Source: Bacteroidota bacterium
Lineage (GTDB): Bacteria > Bacteroidota > Bacteroidia > Sphingobacteriales > Sphingobacteriaceae
Assembly: GCA_013286985.1 (NCBI GenBank)
Contig: JABDEQ010000012.1
Span: 1-44,768, forward strand
Length of the DNA: 44,768 nt
Direction: 5' to 3'
Each line of letters opens with the position of its first letter. Within the stretch, counting starts at the first letter, position 1. Below, piece after piece: positions 10,023-18,135 of the stretch. The position numbers and the translations under genes are program-made. The notes beneath the pieces are model-generated. The model was given only the letters and a program-made list of their open reading frames with translations. It did not search any database and was not told the DNA's origin.

Positions 10023-10050
10023 AAGCCATCTTTATTAAACAGATGGCTTT
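10022..10050 (-). terminator. Intrinsic terminator after fabD
   Basis: A perfect 10-bp stem (10022-10031 with 10041-10050) has a 9-nt loop. On the minus strand it is followed by a T-rich run, and it begins 5 bases beyond the fabD stop. Confidence 0.75.
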
Positions 10051-10055
10051 TAAAA

Positions 10056-10940
10056 TTATTGTATAACGGCACTCTCGGTTGGTATGTGCCTGTCGACCTT
10101 TTTAACAAGGCCCTGCAGTACATTTCCGGGTCCTACTTCGGTAAATGAGGTGGCTCCATCTTCCAGCATGTGTTTTACGGTTTGCGTCCATCTTACCGGA
10201 CCGGTTAACTGGGCTATTAAATTGTGCTTTATCAATTTAGGATCGGTATACGGTTTGGCATCAATATTCTGATATACCGGACAAACAGGTTCATTAATTT
10301 CGGTATGTTCTATAGCGTGCGCCAGTTCAACCCTAGCCACTTCCATCAGCGGTGAATGGAAAGCACCACCAACATTTAATTTCAAGGCTCTTTTGGCACC
10401 TGCGGCAGTCAGTTCTTCGCAAGCTTTATCAACTCCTGCAATAGTTCCTGAAATAACCAGCTGGCCCGGGCAGTTATAATTAGCGGCCACAACAATATCG
10501 CTTATGCGGTGGCAAATATCTTCAACCGTAAAATCATCCAAACCCAAAATAGCGGCCATGGTTGATGGCTGTATTTCACATGCCTTTTGCATAGCATTAG
10601 CACGGGCAGCAACCAAACGCAAGCCATCCTCAAATGAAAGGGCTTTTGCCGAAACCAATGCAGAAAATTCGCCAAGAGAGTGCCCTGCAACCATTTCGGG
10701 CTTAAAATCATCGCCCAAAACTGTGGCCAAAATAACCGAGTGTAAAAATATGGCAGGTTGAGTAACGTTAGTTTGTTTAAGTCCTTCGTCAGTACCATCA
10801 AACATAATATCAGTAATGCGGAAGCCAAGTATATCATTGGCTTTTTCAAATAAAGCACGGGCCTGTTCCGATTGCTCGTACAAATCTTTACCCATACCTA
10901 CAAACTGGGCACCCTGCCCCGGGAAAATGTATGCTTTCAA
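10056..10940 (-). CDS. fabD: Malonyl-CoA:ACP transacylase
   Basis: Transfers malonyl groups from CoA to acyl carrier protein to supply fatty acid elongation in the cytoplasm. At 294 residues it has the normal FabD length. The N-terminal FPGQGAQ motif, the nucleophile elbow GHSLGEFSA with Ser88 and the catalytic His195 (GGAFHSPLM) are all present. The start is a TTG, fixed by homology because the protein must begin MKAYIFPGQG. The upstream gap to folE (137 bp) is filled with degenerate TTAG/GATTAG words. No other fatty acid genes are nearby. Confidence 0.96.
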   Translation of the reverse strand: MKAYIFPGQGAQFVGMGKDLYEQSEQARALFEKANDILGFRITDIMFDGTDEGLKQTNVTQPAIFLHSVILATVLGDDFKPEMVAGHSLGEFSALVSAKALSFEDGLRLVAARANAMQKACEIQPSTMAAILGLDDFTVEDICHRISDIVVAANYNCPGQLVISGTIAGVDKACEELTAAGAKRALKLNVGGAFHSPLMEVARVELAHAIEHTEINEPVCPVYQNIDAKPYTDPKLIKHNLIAQLTGPVRWTQTVKHMLEDGATSFTEVGPGNVLQGLVKKVDRHIPTESAVIQ

Positions 10941-11077
10941 TTTAGTGATTAGTTAATTGGAGATTAGAGATTAGTTGCTTTTACAAAGTGTAAAATTAGT
11001 GATTAGCGGCTAGTAATTAAATATCAGGTTACGTTTTTTTAACTAACCTCTAATAACCAATCACCAGCCTCCTCATA
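10941..11077. repeat. Degenerate TTAGnGATTAG word repeats between fabD and folE
   Basis: The word TTAGTGATTAG occurs at 10942-10952 and 10996-11006. The variant TTAGAGATTAG is at 10964-10974, and related inverted words (CTAACCTCTAAT, from 11043) follow. The stretch is low-complexity but not a clean tandem repeat. No gene is visible in it. Confidence 0.6.
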
Positions 11078-11719
11078 CTAACTTAACCTCGCCGATATCA
11101 GATTCAAAAACTCTGTACGTGTTTTTTCCTTTAAAAATTCGCCTGTAAATGCCGAGGTAGTGGTAACTGAGTTTTGTTTTTGTACACCACGCATACTCAT
11201 GCAAAGGTGGCGGCACTCAATAACAACACCAACCCCTAGTGGTTGTAAAGTATTTTGTATACAATCGCGTATTTCATTGGTAAGGCGTTCCTGTACTTGT
11301 AAGCGTCTTGCAAAAACATCTACAATGCGGGGTATTTTGCTTAAGCCAACCACGTGCCCGTTTGGAATATAAGCCACATGTGCTTTTCCAAAAAAAGGCA
11401 GCATATGATGTTCACACATTGAATATACTTCAATGTCTTTAACCAAAACCATCTGGCTATAGTCTTCCTTAAACATGGCCGAAGTAAGGATAGCTTTGGC
11501 ATCCAGTTCATAGCCCTGGGTTAAATACAGCAGCGCTTTCGAAATCCTTTCGGGAGTTTTCAACAAGCCTTCACGTGCCGGATTTTCGCCTATCAGATTT
11601 AAAACATCTTTGTAATGTGCCGATAGGTTGTCTATAAGCGCCTCATTGTAACGATCTATTTTCAAATAACCCTCAATGTCATCATCATCCGGGTCGGGAG
11701 CATGCTTTTCGTTAATCAT
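11078..11719 (-). CDS. folE: GTP cyclohydrolase I
   Basis: Converts GTP to 7,8-dihydroneopterin triphosphate, the first step towards folate and the entry to queuosine. The 213-residue protein carries the zinc ligands Cys102 and His105 in [12 protein letters not shown] and Cys173 in [13 protein letters not shown]. The GTP-binding signature and full family length are present. queD ends 9 bases upstream of the folE start, so the two form an operon that hands dihydroneopterin triphosphate from FolE to QueD. Confidence 0.97.
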   Translation of the reverse strand: MINEKHAPDPDDDDIEGYLKIDRYNEALIDNLSAHYKDVLNLIGENPAREGLLKTPERISKALLYLTQGYELDAKAILTSAMFKEDYSQMVLVKDIEVYSMCEHHMLPFFGKAHVAYIPNGHVVGLSKIPRIVDVFARRLQVQERLTNEIRDCIQNTLQPLGVGVVIECRHLCMSMRGVQKQNSVTTTSAFTGEFLKEKTRTEFLNLISARLS

Positions 11720-11728
11720 TTTTAAGGT

Positions 11729-12148
11729 TTAATCGCCAAAATACTCTGCTGAGTTATTTTCGGTTTCGTATAATTTTACCGAATGTAAAAACACGCCCTT
11801 ATGTGCTTCAATCGGGGCTTTCAGCTGGTTAAAAATTTCAATGCAAAGTAACTCGGTCGATGCCATTTTACCTGTCATAAAAGGGACATCTTTATTGATG
11901 TTTTTATGATCAAGCTTTTCAATCACATGGTCGTTAATTATAATTTTCAGGTCCTTCAGGTCAATCAAATAACCTGTTGCATGTGTTACCTCGCCCTTCA
12001 CCGTTACAAAAAGATTGTAATTGTGTCCATGCCAGTTTGGATTGGCACATTTGCCAAAAACTTCAGCATTTTTCTCTTCGCTCCATTCCTCGCGGTACAT
12101 ACGGTGTGCCGCGTTAAAATGTTCTTTGCGTGTAATGTATATCATCAT
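11729..12148 (-). CDS. queD: 6-carboxy-5,6,7,8-tetrahydropterin synthase (PTPS family)
   Basis: Acts on dihydroneopterin triphosphate to form 6-carboxytetrahydropterin for 7-deazaguanine (queuosine) synthesis. Numbering from the ATG at 12148, zinc ligands are His15 (AAH), His40 and His42 (HGH). Cys34, six residues before the HGH pair, is the expected nucleophile of the QueD-type CxxxxxHGH motif. The C-terminal Glu of LYETENN fits the pterin-anchoring residue. I reject a longer TTG start at 12178 because it adds a hydrophobic lead and lies upstream of a -7 box. The second ATG at 12145 is an equal alternative. It could instead be called a generic 6-pyruvoyl-tetrahydropterin synthase. Confidence 0.9.
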   Translation of the reverse strand: MMIYITRKEHFNAAHRMYREEWSEEKNAEVFGKCANPNWHGHNYNLFVTVKGEVTHATGYLIDLKDLKIIINDHVIEKLDHKNINKDVPFMTGKMASTELLCIEIFNQLKAPIEAHKGVFLHSVKLYETENNSAEYFGD

Positions 12149-12162
12149 AACAAATAATGCTG

Positions 12163-12170
12163 CAAATATA
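12163..12170 (-). promoter_or_regulatory. Candidate -7 box (TATATTTG) for queD-folE
   Basis: Exact TAnnTTTG match, 14 bases upstream of the queD ATG. The nearest TTG upstream is 15 bases away, shorter than the usual -33 spacing. The leader would be very short. Confidence 0.4.
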
Positions 12171-12221
12171 CAAAACAAAAACAGGCAACATGTTTTATCT
12201 TAGCTGTCAAAAAATTGCAAT

Positions 12222-12896
12222 ATGAAGATATTGGTTGTTGCTGCTACCGAAGATGAAGTCTTGAGTTTGAAGTCTGAAGTCTTGAGTCGGGAATCGGGGA
12301 TTGGAAATGAGACTAAAGACTCAGGACTTAAGACTTTCGACTTTGAACTCCTCATAACCGGCGTTGGCATGGTGGCTACCGCTTTTGCATTAGGAAAGCA
12401 TCTGGCAAACAATACTTACGATCTGGTTTTAAATCTGGGTATTGCCGGTAGTTTTGACCGCAATATAGCTTTAGGCGAGGTATTGGAAATTACTGAAGAC
12501 ATCCTTGCAGAATTAGGCGCTGAAGATGACAACAAGTTTTTACCCATCGAACAATTGGGGTTTGGCAAAGGCACTTTTTATCCCACAACCGAAATTTCAA
12601 ACCTTTATAACCTGTTTAATACTTTCAATCTTAAAAAGGCCCGTGCAATTACCGTAAATACGGTGCATGGCAATGAGGCTTCAATAGCAAAAGTAGCCAC
12701 CAGGTTGAACCCGCAATTGGAAAGCATGGAGGGCGCAGCTTTTTTTTATGTGTGCCAGGCGATGGATGTACCCTGCCTGCAAATCAGGGCAGTGTCAAAT
12801 TATGTAGAAAAACGCAATCGCGATAGCTGGAAGATAGGGTTAGCCATCAAAAATCTGAATACATTTGCCATTGAGTTTTTAAAGTTGTACGCTTAA
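12222..12896 (+). CDS. mqnB: Futalosine hydrolase, with repeat-derived insert near the N-terminus
   Basis: Hydrolyses futalosine in the futalosine route to menaquinone. The phosphorylase-like fold is shown by MKILVVAATE at the start, the glycine-rich LLITGVGMVATAFALG, LNLGIAGSF and the nucleoside-binding ESMEGAAFFYV (Glu170). It is followed after 27 bases by mqnD, the next-but-one enzyme of the pathway, which secures the assignment. Residues about 11-42 look foreign: they are encoded by degenerate GAAGTCTTGAGT words and fill the place where family members normally have a short link. The frame is kept, so the enzyme may still work. Length is 224 residues. Confidence 0.9.
   Translation: MKILVVAATEDEVLSLKSEVLSRESGIGNETKDSGLKTFDFELLITGVGMVATAFALGKHLANNTYDLVLNLGIAGSFDRNIALGEVLEITEDILAELGAEDDNKFLPIEQLGFGKGTFYPTTEISNLYNLFNTFNLKKARAITVNTVHGNEASIAKVATRLNPQLESMEGAAFFYVCQAMDVPCLQIRAVSNYVEKRNRDSWKIGLAIKNLNTFAIEFLKLYA
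12255..12350. repeat. Degenerate GACTT/AGTCTT word repeats inside mqnB
   Basis: The 12-mer GAAGTCTTGAGT occurs at 12255-12266 and again at 12276-12287, exactly 21 bases (7 codons) apart. Shuffled and inverted variants follow to about 12350, for example GACTCAGGACTT at 12318-12329, which pairs with 12277-12288 through 11 matches and one G-T. The texture is unlike normal coding sequence. Confidence 0.75.
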
Positions 12897-12923
12897 CTAA
12901 CAGACTCGTGAAATCAAAGTATT

Positions 12924-13787
12924 ATGAAACTATCCCTCGGTTTTTCACCCTGTCCTAACGATACCTTTATTTTTGATGCGCTGATACATCACAAAATTGA
13001 CACGGAAGGCCTGGAGTTTGAAGTATTTTATGACGATGTAGAAACGCTTAACCAAAAAGCGATGCGCGGCGAGTTGGATATTTCAAAACTAAGCTACCAC
13101 GCCTATGCCTACGTTGCCGATAAATATGTCTTGCTGGATGCCGGCAGTGCGCTGGGTTATGGTGTTGGGCCGATGCTGATCTGTAAAGATGATCCCGATA
13201 AACTTTCCGGTTTTTTAAAATCTACGGTATCAAACCCTAAAATTGGCATTCCGGGTAGGTATACTACGGCTAATTTTCTGCTGGGGTTGGCTTTTCCCAA
13301 TGCAAACAACAAAGTTGAATTGGTTTTCTCGGATATTGAAAATGCTGTGCTGGAAGGCCGGGTTGATATCGGGCTGATTATTCACGAAAATCGCTTTACC
13401 TACCAGGACAAGGGCCTGAAAAAAATCATCGACCTTGGCGATTACTGGGAAAAAGAAACCGGCTGTGCCATCCCCCTCGGTGGCATTGTGGCTAACCGCA
13501 ATTTACCATTGGATGTTCAGCATAAAATAAACCGTGTGCTGCGCCGCTCGGTTGAGTTTGCTTTTGAAAACCCGAAATCGGGTCTGGAGTTTATCCGCTC
13601 ACATGCCCAGGAGATGAGTGAGGAAGTGATGTACAAGCACATTGACCTCTATGTAAACAAATACTCGGTAGATTTAGGTGCGGAAGGCAAAAAGGCCATT
13701 AGGCTGATGTTTGACACCGCACTCGAAAAAAACATCATTCCTGAATTTACTGAGGACATTTTTTTAACGGGTGATGTGGTGGTATAA
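12924..13787 (+). CDS. mqnD: 1,4-dihydroxy-6-naphthoate synthase
   Basis: Converts cyclic dehypoxanthinyl futalosine to 1,4-dihydroxy-6-naphthoate in menaquinone synthesis. The N-terminal SLGFSPCPNDTFIFDAL is the diagnostic MqnD motif. The periplasmic-binding-protein-like fold is complete at 287 residues (GIPGRYTTANFLL, VDIGLIIHENRFTYQDKGL). No signal peptide is present, so it is cytoplasmic. It lies 27 bases after mqnB and is surely co-transcribed with it. Confidence 0.96.
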   Translation: MKLSLGFSPCPNDTFIFDALIHHKIDTEGLEFEVFYDDVETLNQKAMRGELDISKLSYHAYAYVADKYVLLDAGSALGYGVGPMLICKDDPDKLSGFLKSTVSNPKIGIPGRYTTANFLLGLAFPNANNKVELVFSDIENAVLEGRVDIGLIIHENRFTYQDKGLKKIIDLGDYWEKETGCAIPLGGIVANRNLPLDVQHKINRVLRRSVEFAFENPKSGLEFIRSHAQEMSEEVMYKHIDLYVNKYSVDLGAEGKKAIRLMFDTALEKNIIPEFTEDIFLTGDVVV

Positions 13788-13876
13788 ATTACTTGATTTA
13801 GATTGACACCATCAGGTATAAATACCCCAAAAACATCTTTTAATCCCAAAATCTTAAAAATCATAGTCCAGACAGC

Positions 13877-13884
13877 TACCTTTG
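13877..13884 (+). promoter_or_regulatory. Candidate -7 box (TACCTTTG) for truB
   Basis: Exact TAnnTTTG match, 38 bases upstream of the truB TTG start in the 135-bp gap after mqnD. No TTG at the -33 spacing. Confidence 0.4.
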
Positions 13885-13922
13885 CATTTTATTTGCAATG
13901 TTTCTGACCAAAAAACAACATA

Positions 13923-14645
13923 TTGAATAACCCATTTACCAGCATAACCGACTTTACCGAAGGGCAGTTACTTTTAGTTAACAAACCCTATAACTGGACC
14001 AGCTTTGACGTGGTTGGTAAAATCCGCAATGCTTTTAAGCCGCTAAAATTAAAAGTGGGCCATGCCGGCACGCTCGATCCACTGGCTTCGGGCCTGCTCA
14101 TTATCTGCACAGGTAAAATGACCAAGCAGATTGACACCTTCCAGGCGCAGGAAAAAGAATATACCGGGACCCTGGTATTGGGCGAAACCACGCCATCCTA
14201 TGATATGGAAACCGACCCGGATCAAAAATTCGATATCAGCCATATTACCGAAGATGATATAAAAGATGCCTGTGCCCGGTTCATTGGCGATATACAACAA
14301 TACCCACCCGCGCATTCGGCCATCAAAATTGACGGCGAACGCCTGTACGAAAAAGCCCGCCGCGGCGAAGATGTTGAGCTTCGTTTACGCAATGTAACCA
14401 TTACCGAATTTGAAATAACTTCTATTGCAATGCCCGAAATTAATTTCCGCGTGGTATGCAGCAAAGGCACTTACATTCGTTCATTAGTGAACGATTTTGG
14501 CAAAGCGCTGAATAACGGGGCTTATCTTTCAAAATTAAGGCGCACCCGCAGTGGCGATTATAAAGTTGACGATGCCTGGGAAGTATTGGAGCTTGTAAAC
14601 ATTATCAGGGAGTTAAAAGTGATTTCACCGATTATTGAAGGATGA
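13923..14645 (+). CDS. truB: tRNA pseudouridine(55) synthase
   Basis: Isomerises U55 in the T-loop of tRNAs. The 240-residue protein has the catalytic Asp52 in GHAGTLDPLASG, the KPYNWTSFDVV lead and the YPPAHSAIKIDGERLYEKAR and GTYIRSLVNDFG motifs. The start must be the TTG at 13923: an in-frame stop lies at 13905-13907 and no ATG occurs between it and the conserved N-terminus. The last codons, encoding VISPIIEG, overlap a copy of a repeat word also found upstream of ribF in inverted orientation, so the C-terminal end may be repeat-derived. Confidence 0.95.
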   Translation: MNNPFTSITDFTEGQLLLVNKPYNWTSFDVVGKIRNAFKPLKLKVGHAGTLDPLASGLLIICTGKMTKQIDTFQAQEKEYTGTLVLGETTPSYDMETDPDQKFDISHITEDDIKDACARFIGDIQQYPPAHSAIKIDGERLYEKARRGEDVELRLRNVTITEFEITSIAMPEINFRVVCSKGTYIRSLVNDFGKALNNGAYLSKLRRTRSGDYKVDDAWEVLELVNIIRELKVISPIIEG

Positions 14646-14849
14646 TTTCGTCCATTATGTATATGATTATTGAAGAATTACGCTGATTTGGAAAAATGAA
14701 TGCACAGGATAGCGATAAAACATTTGAACTACCATAGCGATGGGTTTTAAACCCATCGCTATGGAAAAAGCCGCCAGTAAAGAGAATATCAGTCTAACTC
14801 AAATAAAAAAATCGGTGAAATCACTTCTCCAATAATCAGTGAAATCAAA
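14617..14849. repeat. Inverted and direct AATCRGTGAAATCA words between truB and ribF
   Basis: A perfect 17-bp inverted repeat joins 14617-14633 (inside the end of truB) and 14810-14826. A third copy of the word, AATCAGTGAAATCA, is at 14834-14847 in direct orientation, just before the ribF start. Between them lies the perfect palindrome at 14732-14764. Confidence 0.7.
14732..14764. repeat. Perfect 33-nt palindrome (16-bp arms, 1-nt centre)
   Basis: Arms CCATAGCGATGGGTTT and AAACCCATCGCTATGG meet around a single T. It is followed by AAAAAG rather than T residues on the plus strand, so it is not a standard truB terminator. The form suggests a REP-like or other extragenic palindrome. Confidence 0.75.
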
Positions 14850-14853
14850 AAAA

Positions 14854-15780
14854 ATGAAAATCTACCATCATATTGATGACTTTGAAAGATTAGAAAACGC
14901 CGTGGTTACCATAGGTACTTTTGACGGCGTACACCAGGGGCACCGCAAAATAATAGCAGGCATAAAGGAGCTGGCCCAAAGTACTGGCGGCGAAACGGTT
15001 TTGCTTACTTTTTTTCCGCATCCGCGGATGATATTGCATCCCGAAGATGAAAATATTAAACTGATCAATACCATTAACGAAAAAGCCGAACTGCTTGAAC
15101 AAATAGGAATTGACCATTTGATAATCACCCCCTTTTCACGCGATTTTTCGAATCAAACAGCAGAAGAATATATCCGCGATGTGCTGGTTAATAAAATCGG
15201 CACCAAAAAAATAGTGATCGGTTATGATCACCGCTTTGGAAAAGATCGCCAGGGTGGCCTGCAAGACCTTTTGCGCCTAAGTCCCGTTTATGGCTTTGAT
15301 GTTGTTGAAATACCCGAGCAGGATATTGAAGAGGTTGCTGTTAGCTCAACCCGCATCCGTTCGGCTTTGTTAGCTAATCAAATTGATCAGGCAAATACCT
15401 TTTTGGGCTATCCCTTTTTTATTACGGGTACAGTGATCCGGGGAGATCAAATTGGCAGGCAAATCGGCTACCCGACAGCCAACATTGTTATTGAAGAAAG
15501 ATATAAACTGATCCCAGCCGACGGCATTTTTGCTGTTAGCGTTATTATTGACGGCCACGCTTATAAAGGAATGGCTTACATTGGTACACGCCCCACTGTA
15601 AACGGTTTAACCCGCAATATTGAAGTAAACATTTTTGATTTTGACCAGGATATTTACAATCAGCGCATCCGAATGGAGTTTATTCATTTTGTGCGCGGCG
15701 ATATTAAATTTTCATCCCTCGATGAGCTAAAAGTACAATTGGCGCAGGATAAGATTGATGTTGCCGCATTGCTGGGCTAA
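14854..15780 (+). CDS. ribF: Bifunctional riboflavin kinase / FAD synthetase
   Basis: Phosphorylates riboflavin to FMN and adenylylates FMN to FAD. From the ATG at 14854 the 308-residue protein has the nucleotidyltransferase motif GTFDGVHQGH at residues 21-30, GYDHRFGKDRQG, the SSTRIR motif and the flavokinase signature GYPTANI followed by PADGIFAV. I prefer this ATG over a GTG at 14839 because the family normally begins with a short strand directly before the first motif. It sits downstream of truB on the same strand, separated by the repeat region. A weak hairpin follows the stop. Confidence 0.95.
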   Translation: MKIYHHIDDFERLENAVVTIGTFDGVHQGHRKIIAGIKELAQSTGGETVLLTFFPHPRMILHPEDENIKLINTINEKAELLEQIGIDHLIITPFSRDFSNQTAEEYIRDVLVNKIGTKKIVIGYDHRFGKDRQGGLQDLLRLSPVYGFDVVEIPEQDIEEVAVSSTRIRSALLANQIDQANTFLGYPFFITGTVIRGDQIGRQIGYPTANIVIEERYKLIPADGIFAVSVIIDGHAYKGMAYIGTRPTVNGLTRNIEVNIFDFDQDIYNQRIRMEFIHFVRGDIKFSSLDELKVQLAQDKIDVAALLG

Positions 15781-15806
15781 TGGCTAATTTGTTTACTGAT
15801 TAGCTA
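15781..15806 (+). terminator. Weak candidate terminator after ribF
   Basis: An 8-bp stem including one G-T pair (15781-15788 with 15799-15806) has a 10-nt loop and is followed by TTTTGTT. Confidence 0.35.
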
Positions 15807-15883
15807 TTTTGTTCAATATCAACTATCTTGGACGAACAGTTTTGTTGCGGCTTTGTTAAAGCTATGAACCACGTATACCAATT

Positions 15884-16942
15884 ATGAGCAAACTTAACCT
15901 CGATAAGCAGGAAAGTGAATTTTTAAACAAAGCCATTTCGCATTGGGAAAAAGAGCACCTTATTGATGCCGGTGTTGCCGAAAATCTCCGTAAATCATAC
16001 GAGGTTAAAGGTTTTGACTGGATGCGGTTGGCAAAATATTCCTTCTGGATAGCCTTATTTTGCGGGATGATTGCCGTTGGCTCGCTTATTATTGATAATA
16101 AAGTTATTGCGTGGCTAAAGAGTTTGTACTATACACCTGATATTGTAATCAGCATTGTATCGGGCATCCTGGCAGCAGCAGCCTTTTATTTTGGCAGGCG
16201 ATGGGAAAAGAAATATCCCGAAAAGGTTTTCAGTAATGAGGCTATTATTTTTACCGGGGTATTGTTTACAGCCTGCTGCATTGCCTACCTCGGCAAAACC
16301 TTCGACAATGGTTCGGGGCATTTTTCCTTATTATTCCTGCTGTCGGTATTTGTGTATGGATTTTTAGCCTGCCGGATGGATTCGCGCCTCATATGGCTTT
16401 TTGCATTGGTATCCCTCGGCAGCTGGTTCGGAACCGAAACGGGTTATCAAACGCACTGGAGCTATTATTTTTTAGGCATGAATTATCCGTTGCGCTTTGT
16501 ATTGTTTGGCCTTGTATTGGTATGCGGTTGTCATTTTCTAAAAAAACAACCGTGGTTCAATTTCTTTTGGGAGCTTACTTATGTGGTCGGTTTACTTTAC
16601 CTTTTTATGTCCCTATGGCTGCTCAGCATATTTGGTAATCTGGGCAGTATTGATACCTGGTGGCACATCAGGCAAATCAGTTTGTTTTATTGGGGGATAA
16701 TTGCCGGGGCTGTAGCCGCTGCTTTTTTATTTTATGGTTTAAAAACAAAAGATGTTATAGCCAGGGAATTCGGTATAACCTTTTTGCTTATTTTTATCTA
16801 CACCAAATACTTCGAATACTTTTGGGATCATACCAACAAAACCCTGTTCTTCGCCATACTGGCAGCTTCGTTCTGGCTCATCGGCAGCAAGGCCGAAAAG
16901 ATCTGGAACTTTAAAGCCCGCGCAAACCAACAAAGCATCTAA
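15884..16942 (+). CDS. DUF2157-type polytopic membrane protein
   Basis: A 352-residue protein. A soluble N-terminal helical part of about 45 residues (LNKAISHWEKEHLIDAGVAENL) is followed by roughly ten hydrophobic helices up to residue 340. The N-terminal region followed by a repeated two-helix membrane part matches DUF2157 family proteins, whose function is not established. No catalytic motif is visible. A small lipoprotein gene follows after 9 bases on the same strand, so the two are likely co-transcribed. Confidence 0.75.
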   Translation: MSKLNLDKQESEFLNKAISHWEKEHLIDAGVAENLRKSYEVKGFDWMRLAKYSFWIALFCGMIAVGSLIIDNKVIAWLKSLYYTPDIVISIVSGILAAAAFYFGRRWEKKYPEKVFSNEAIIFTGVLFTACCIAYLGKTFDNGSGHFSLLFLLSVFVYGFLACRMDSRLIWLFALVSLGSWFGTETGYQTHWSYYFLGMNYPLRFVLFGLVLVCGCHFLKKQPWFNFFWELTYVVGLLYLFMSLWLLSIFGNLGSIDTWWHIRQISLFYWGIIAGAVAAAFLFYGLKTKDVIAREFGITFLLIFIYTKYFEYFWDHTNKTLFFAILAASFWLIGSKAEKIWNFKARANQQSI

Positions 16943-16951
16943 ATTTTCAAT

Positions 16952-17362
16952 ATGAAAAACCTGGCCGTTATCGTCTTTTCTTTATTGCTTTTATCTGCCT
17001 GTCAGCAAAACATGGTAGCAAATGAAAAAACGGCTGATAGTGTTATCGGCAAATGGAGAGTATACGAAACGGTGGAATTTCAAAATAATGATGACTCGGC
17101 CGCAGTGAAATGCAGTAACTGCGCGGAAATAGAATTCTCTAAAAACTACACAGGTTTTGTTAAAAGTCAGGATGCAGGAGTATATTATTTTAAATGGAAA
17201 ATCGATAACGACGAATTAATCATTCATCACGAAAATAACAATCAACCTGACAGTATCTTAAATAATGGCAATTACAAACTGATTCTTTTTAATAACATCC
17301 CCATAAAAGAAATGTCATTAACCGATACTGTAAAAAATATTAAGTACATTTTAAGCAAGTAA
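16952..17362 (+). CDS. Small lipoprotein, lipocalin-like
   Basis: A 136-residue protein with a lipoprotein signal: hydrophobic core and lipobox LSAC, lipidated Cys17. The mature part begins VIGKWRVYETVEF, which resembles the GxW start of lipocalin-like (DUF4923/PF13648-type) proteins of Bacteroidota. Two cysteines (KCSNCAEI) could form a disulfide. The rest is beta-rich. Function unknown. It is probably co-expressed with the upstream DUF2157 gene and converges on the LysE gene. Confidence 0.7.
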   Translation: MKNLAVIVFSLLLLSACQQNMVANEKTADSVIGKWRVYETVEFQNNDDSAAVKCSNCAEIEFSKNYTGFVKSQDAGVYYFKWKIDNDELIIHHENNNQPDSILNNGNYKLILFNNIPIKEMSLTDTVKNIKYILSK

Positions 17363-17375
17363 ATCACCCTAAATA

Positions 17376-17999
17376 TTAGTGCTTAAAAAATACCAGGTAA
17401 ATTTGTTTTACTACATGGTACGCTGCAAATCCAAAAAACAACAGCGCAATACCTGTATTAATAAACTTGTTGCTTAAGGCAAACTTACTTTGTATGTATT
17501 TGGCAAATTTGGCATACAGAAATAGCGCTAAAAATGCTCCGCCTGCGGCGCCTATACTAAAAATAACCAGCGCCAGCTTGCCATCCTCTATCCATTCGTG
17601 GGTAATAAGGTAGGTTCCGGTAATCATCCAGAAAGGCACCTGCATGGGGTTTAGAAAGCCCAGCAATATGCCGTATTTGATACTCTCCTGGTCGGAATAG
17701 TTGGTATCGGGTGTTTTTTTACGGTGAATCCAGGTAATGGCGCCTAACACGCCGAATAAAACCACCATTACCCAATCAATTATCGTATCCAGCTTAACTT
17801 CGCCCGAAAGCCATTTGGCCGCGTGCATTATAAAGTAGGTAAAAAAAAATTCAACACACGAAAAGGAAACAATAAACATCATGGCCTGTTTAAAACCACG
17901 GTTTATGGTGATCTGCACCAGCGTCAGATTTATATTCCCGGGTGGAATATATCCTACAAAATTAGCAATGATCCCGATGAAAAAGGTTAGCAATATCAT
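17376..17999 (-). CDS. LysE/RhtB family exporter
   Basis: A 207-residue inner membrane protein with about six helices. The conserved N-terminal PPGNINLTLVQ, after the first helix, and GFLNPMQVPFW in the middle are the two family landmarks. LysE-type proteins export amino acids or related small molecules. The substrate is not predictable here. It starts at an ATG and stands alone on the minus strand. Confidence 0.85.
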   Translation of the reverse strand: MILLTFFIGIIANFVGYIPPGNINLTLVQITINRGFKQAMMFIVSFSCVEFFFTYFIMHAAKWLSGEVKLDTIIDWVMVVLFGVLGAITWIHRKKTPDTNYSDQESIKYGILLGFLNPMQVPFWMITGTYLITHEWIEDGKLALVIFSIGAAGGAFLALFLYAKFAKYIQSKFALSNKFINTGIALLFFGFAAYHVVKQIYLVFFKH

Positions 18000-18115
18000 T
18001 CCCCAAAGTAACAGGTTTTACAGTTTAATGGAAGCAGTTGTTCAACAAATTGTAGTTTTTTTTTGCTTTCGGCTTTATGCGTTCCGCTTTTAGCTTCTTC
18101 TTTATTAACAATAAT

Positions 18116-18123
18116 TACATTTG
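18116..18123 (+). promoter_or_regulatory. Candidate -7 box (TACATTTG) for the BtuF-like gene
   Basis: Exact TAnnTTTG match only 12 bases upstream of the ATG at 18136, which would give a nearly leaderless mRNA. Confidence 0.4.
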
Positions 18124-18135
18124 CACAGCTAAAAT

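Noticed and set aside
14732..14764. Palindrome after truB as an intrinsic terminator
   Set aside because: It has practically no loop and is followed by A residues on the plus strand; kept as a repeat instead.
14646..14853. FMN riboswitch upstream of ribF
   Set aside because: I could not find the conserved multi-helix FMN core; the region is made of repeats and a single palindrome.
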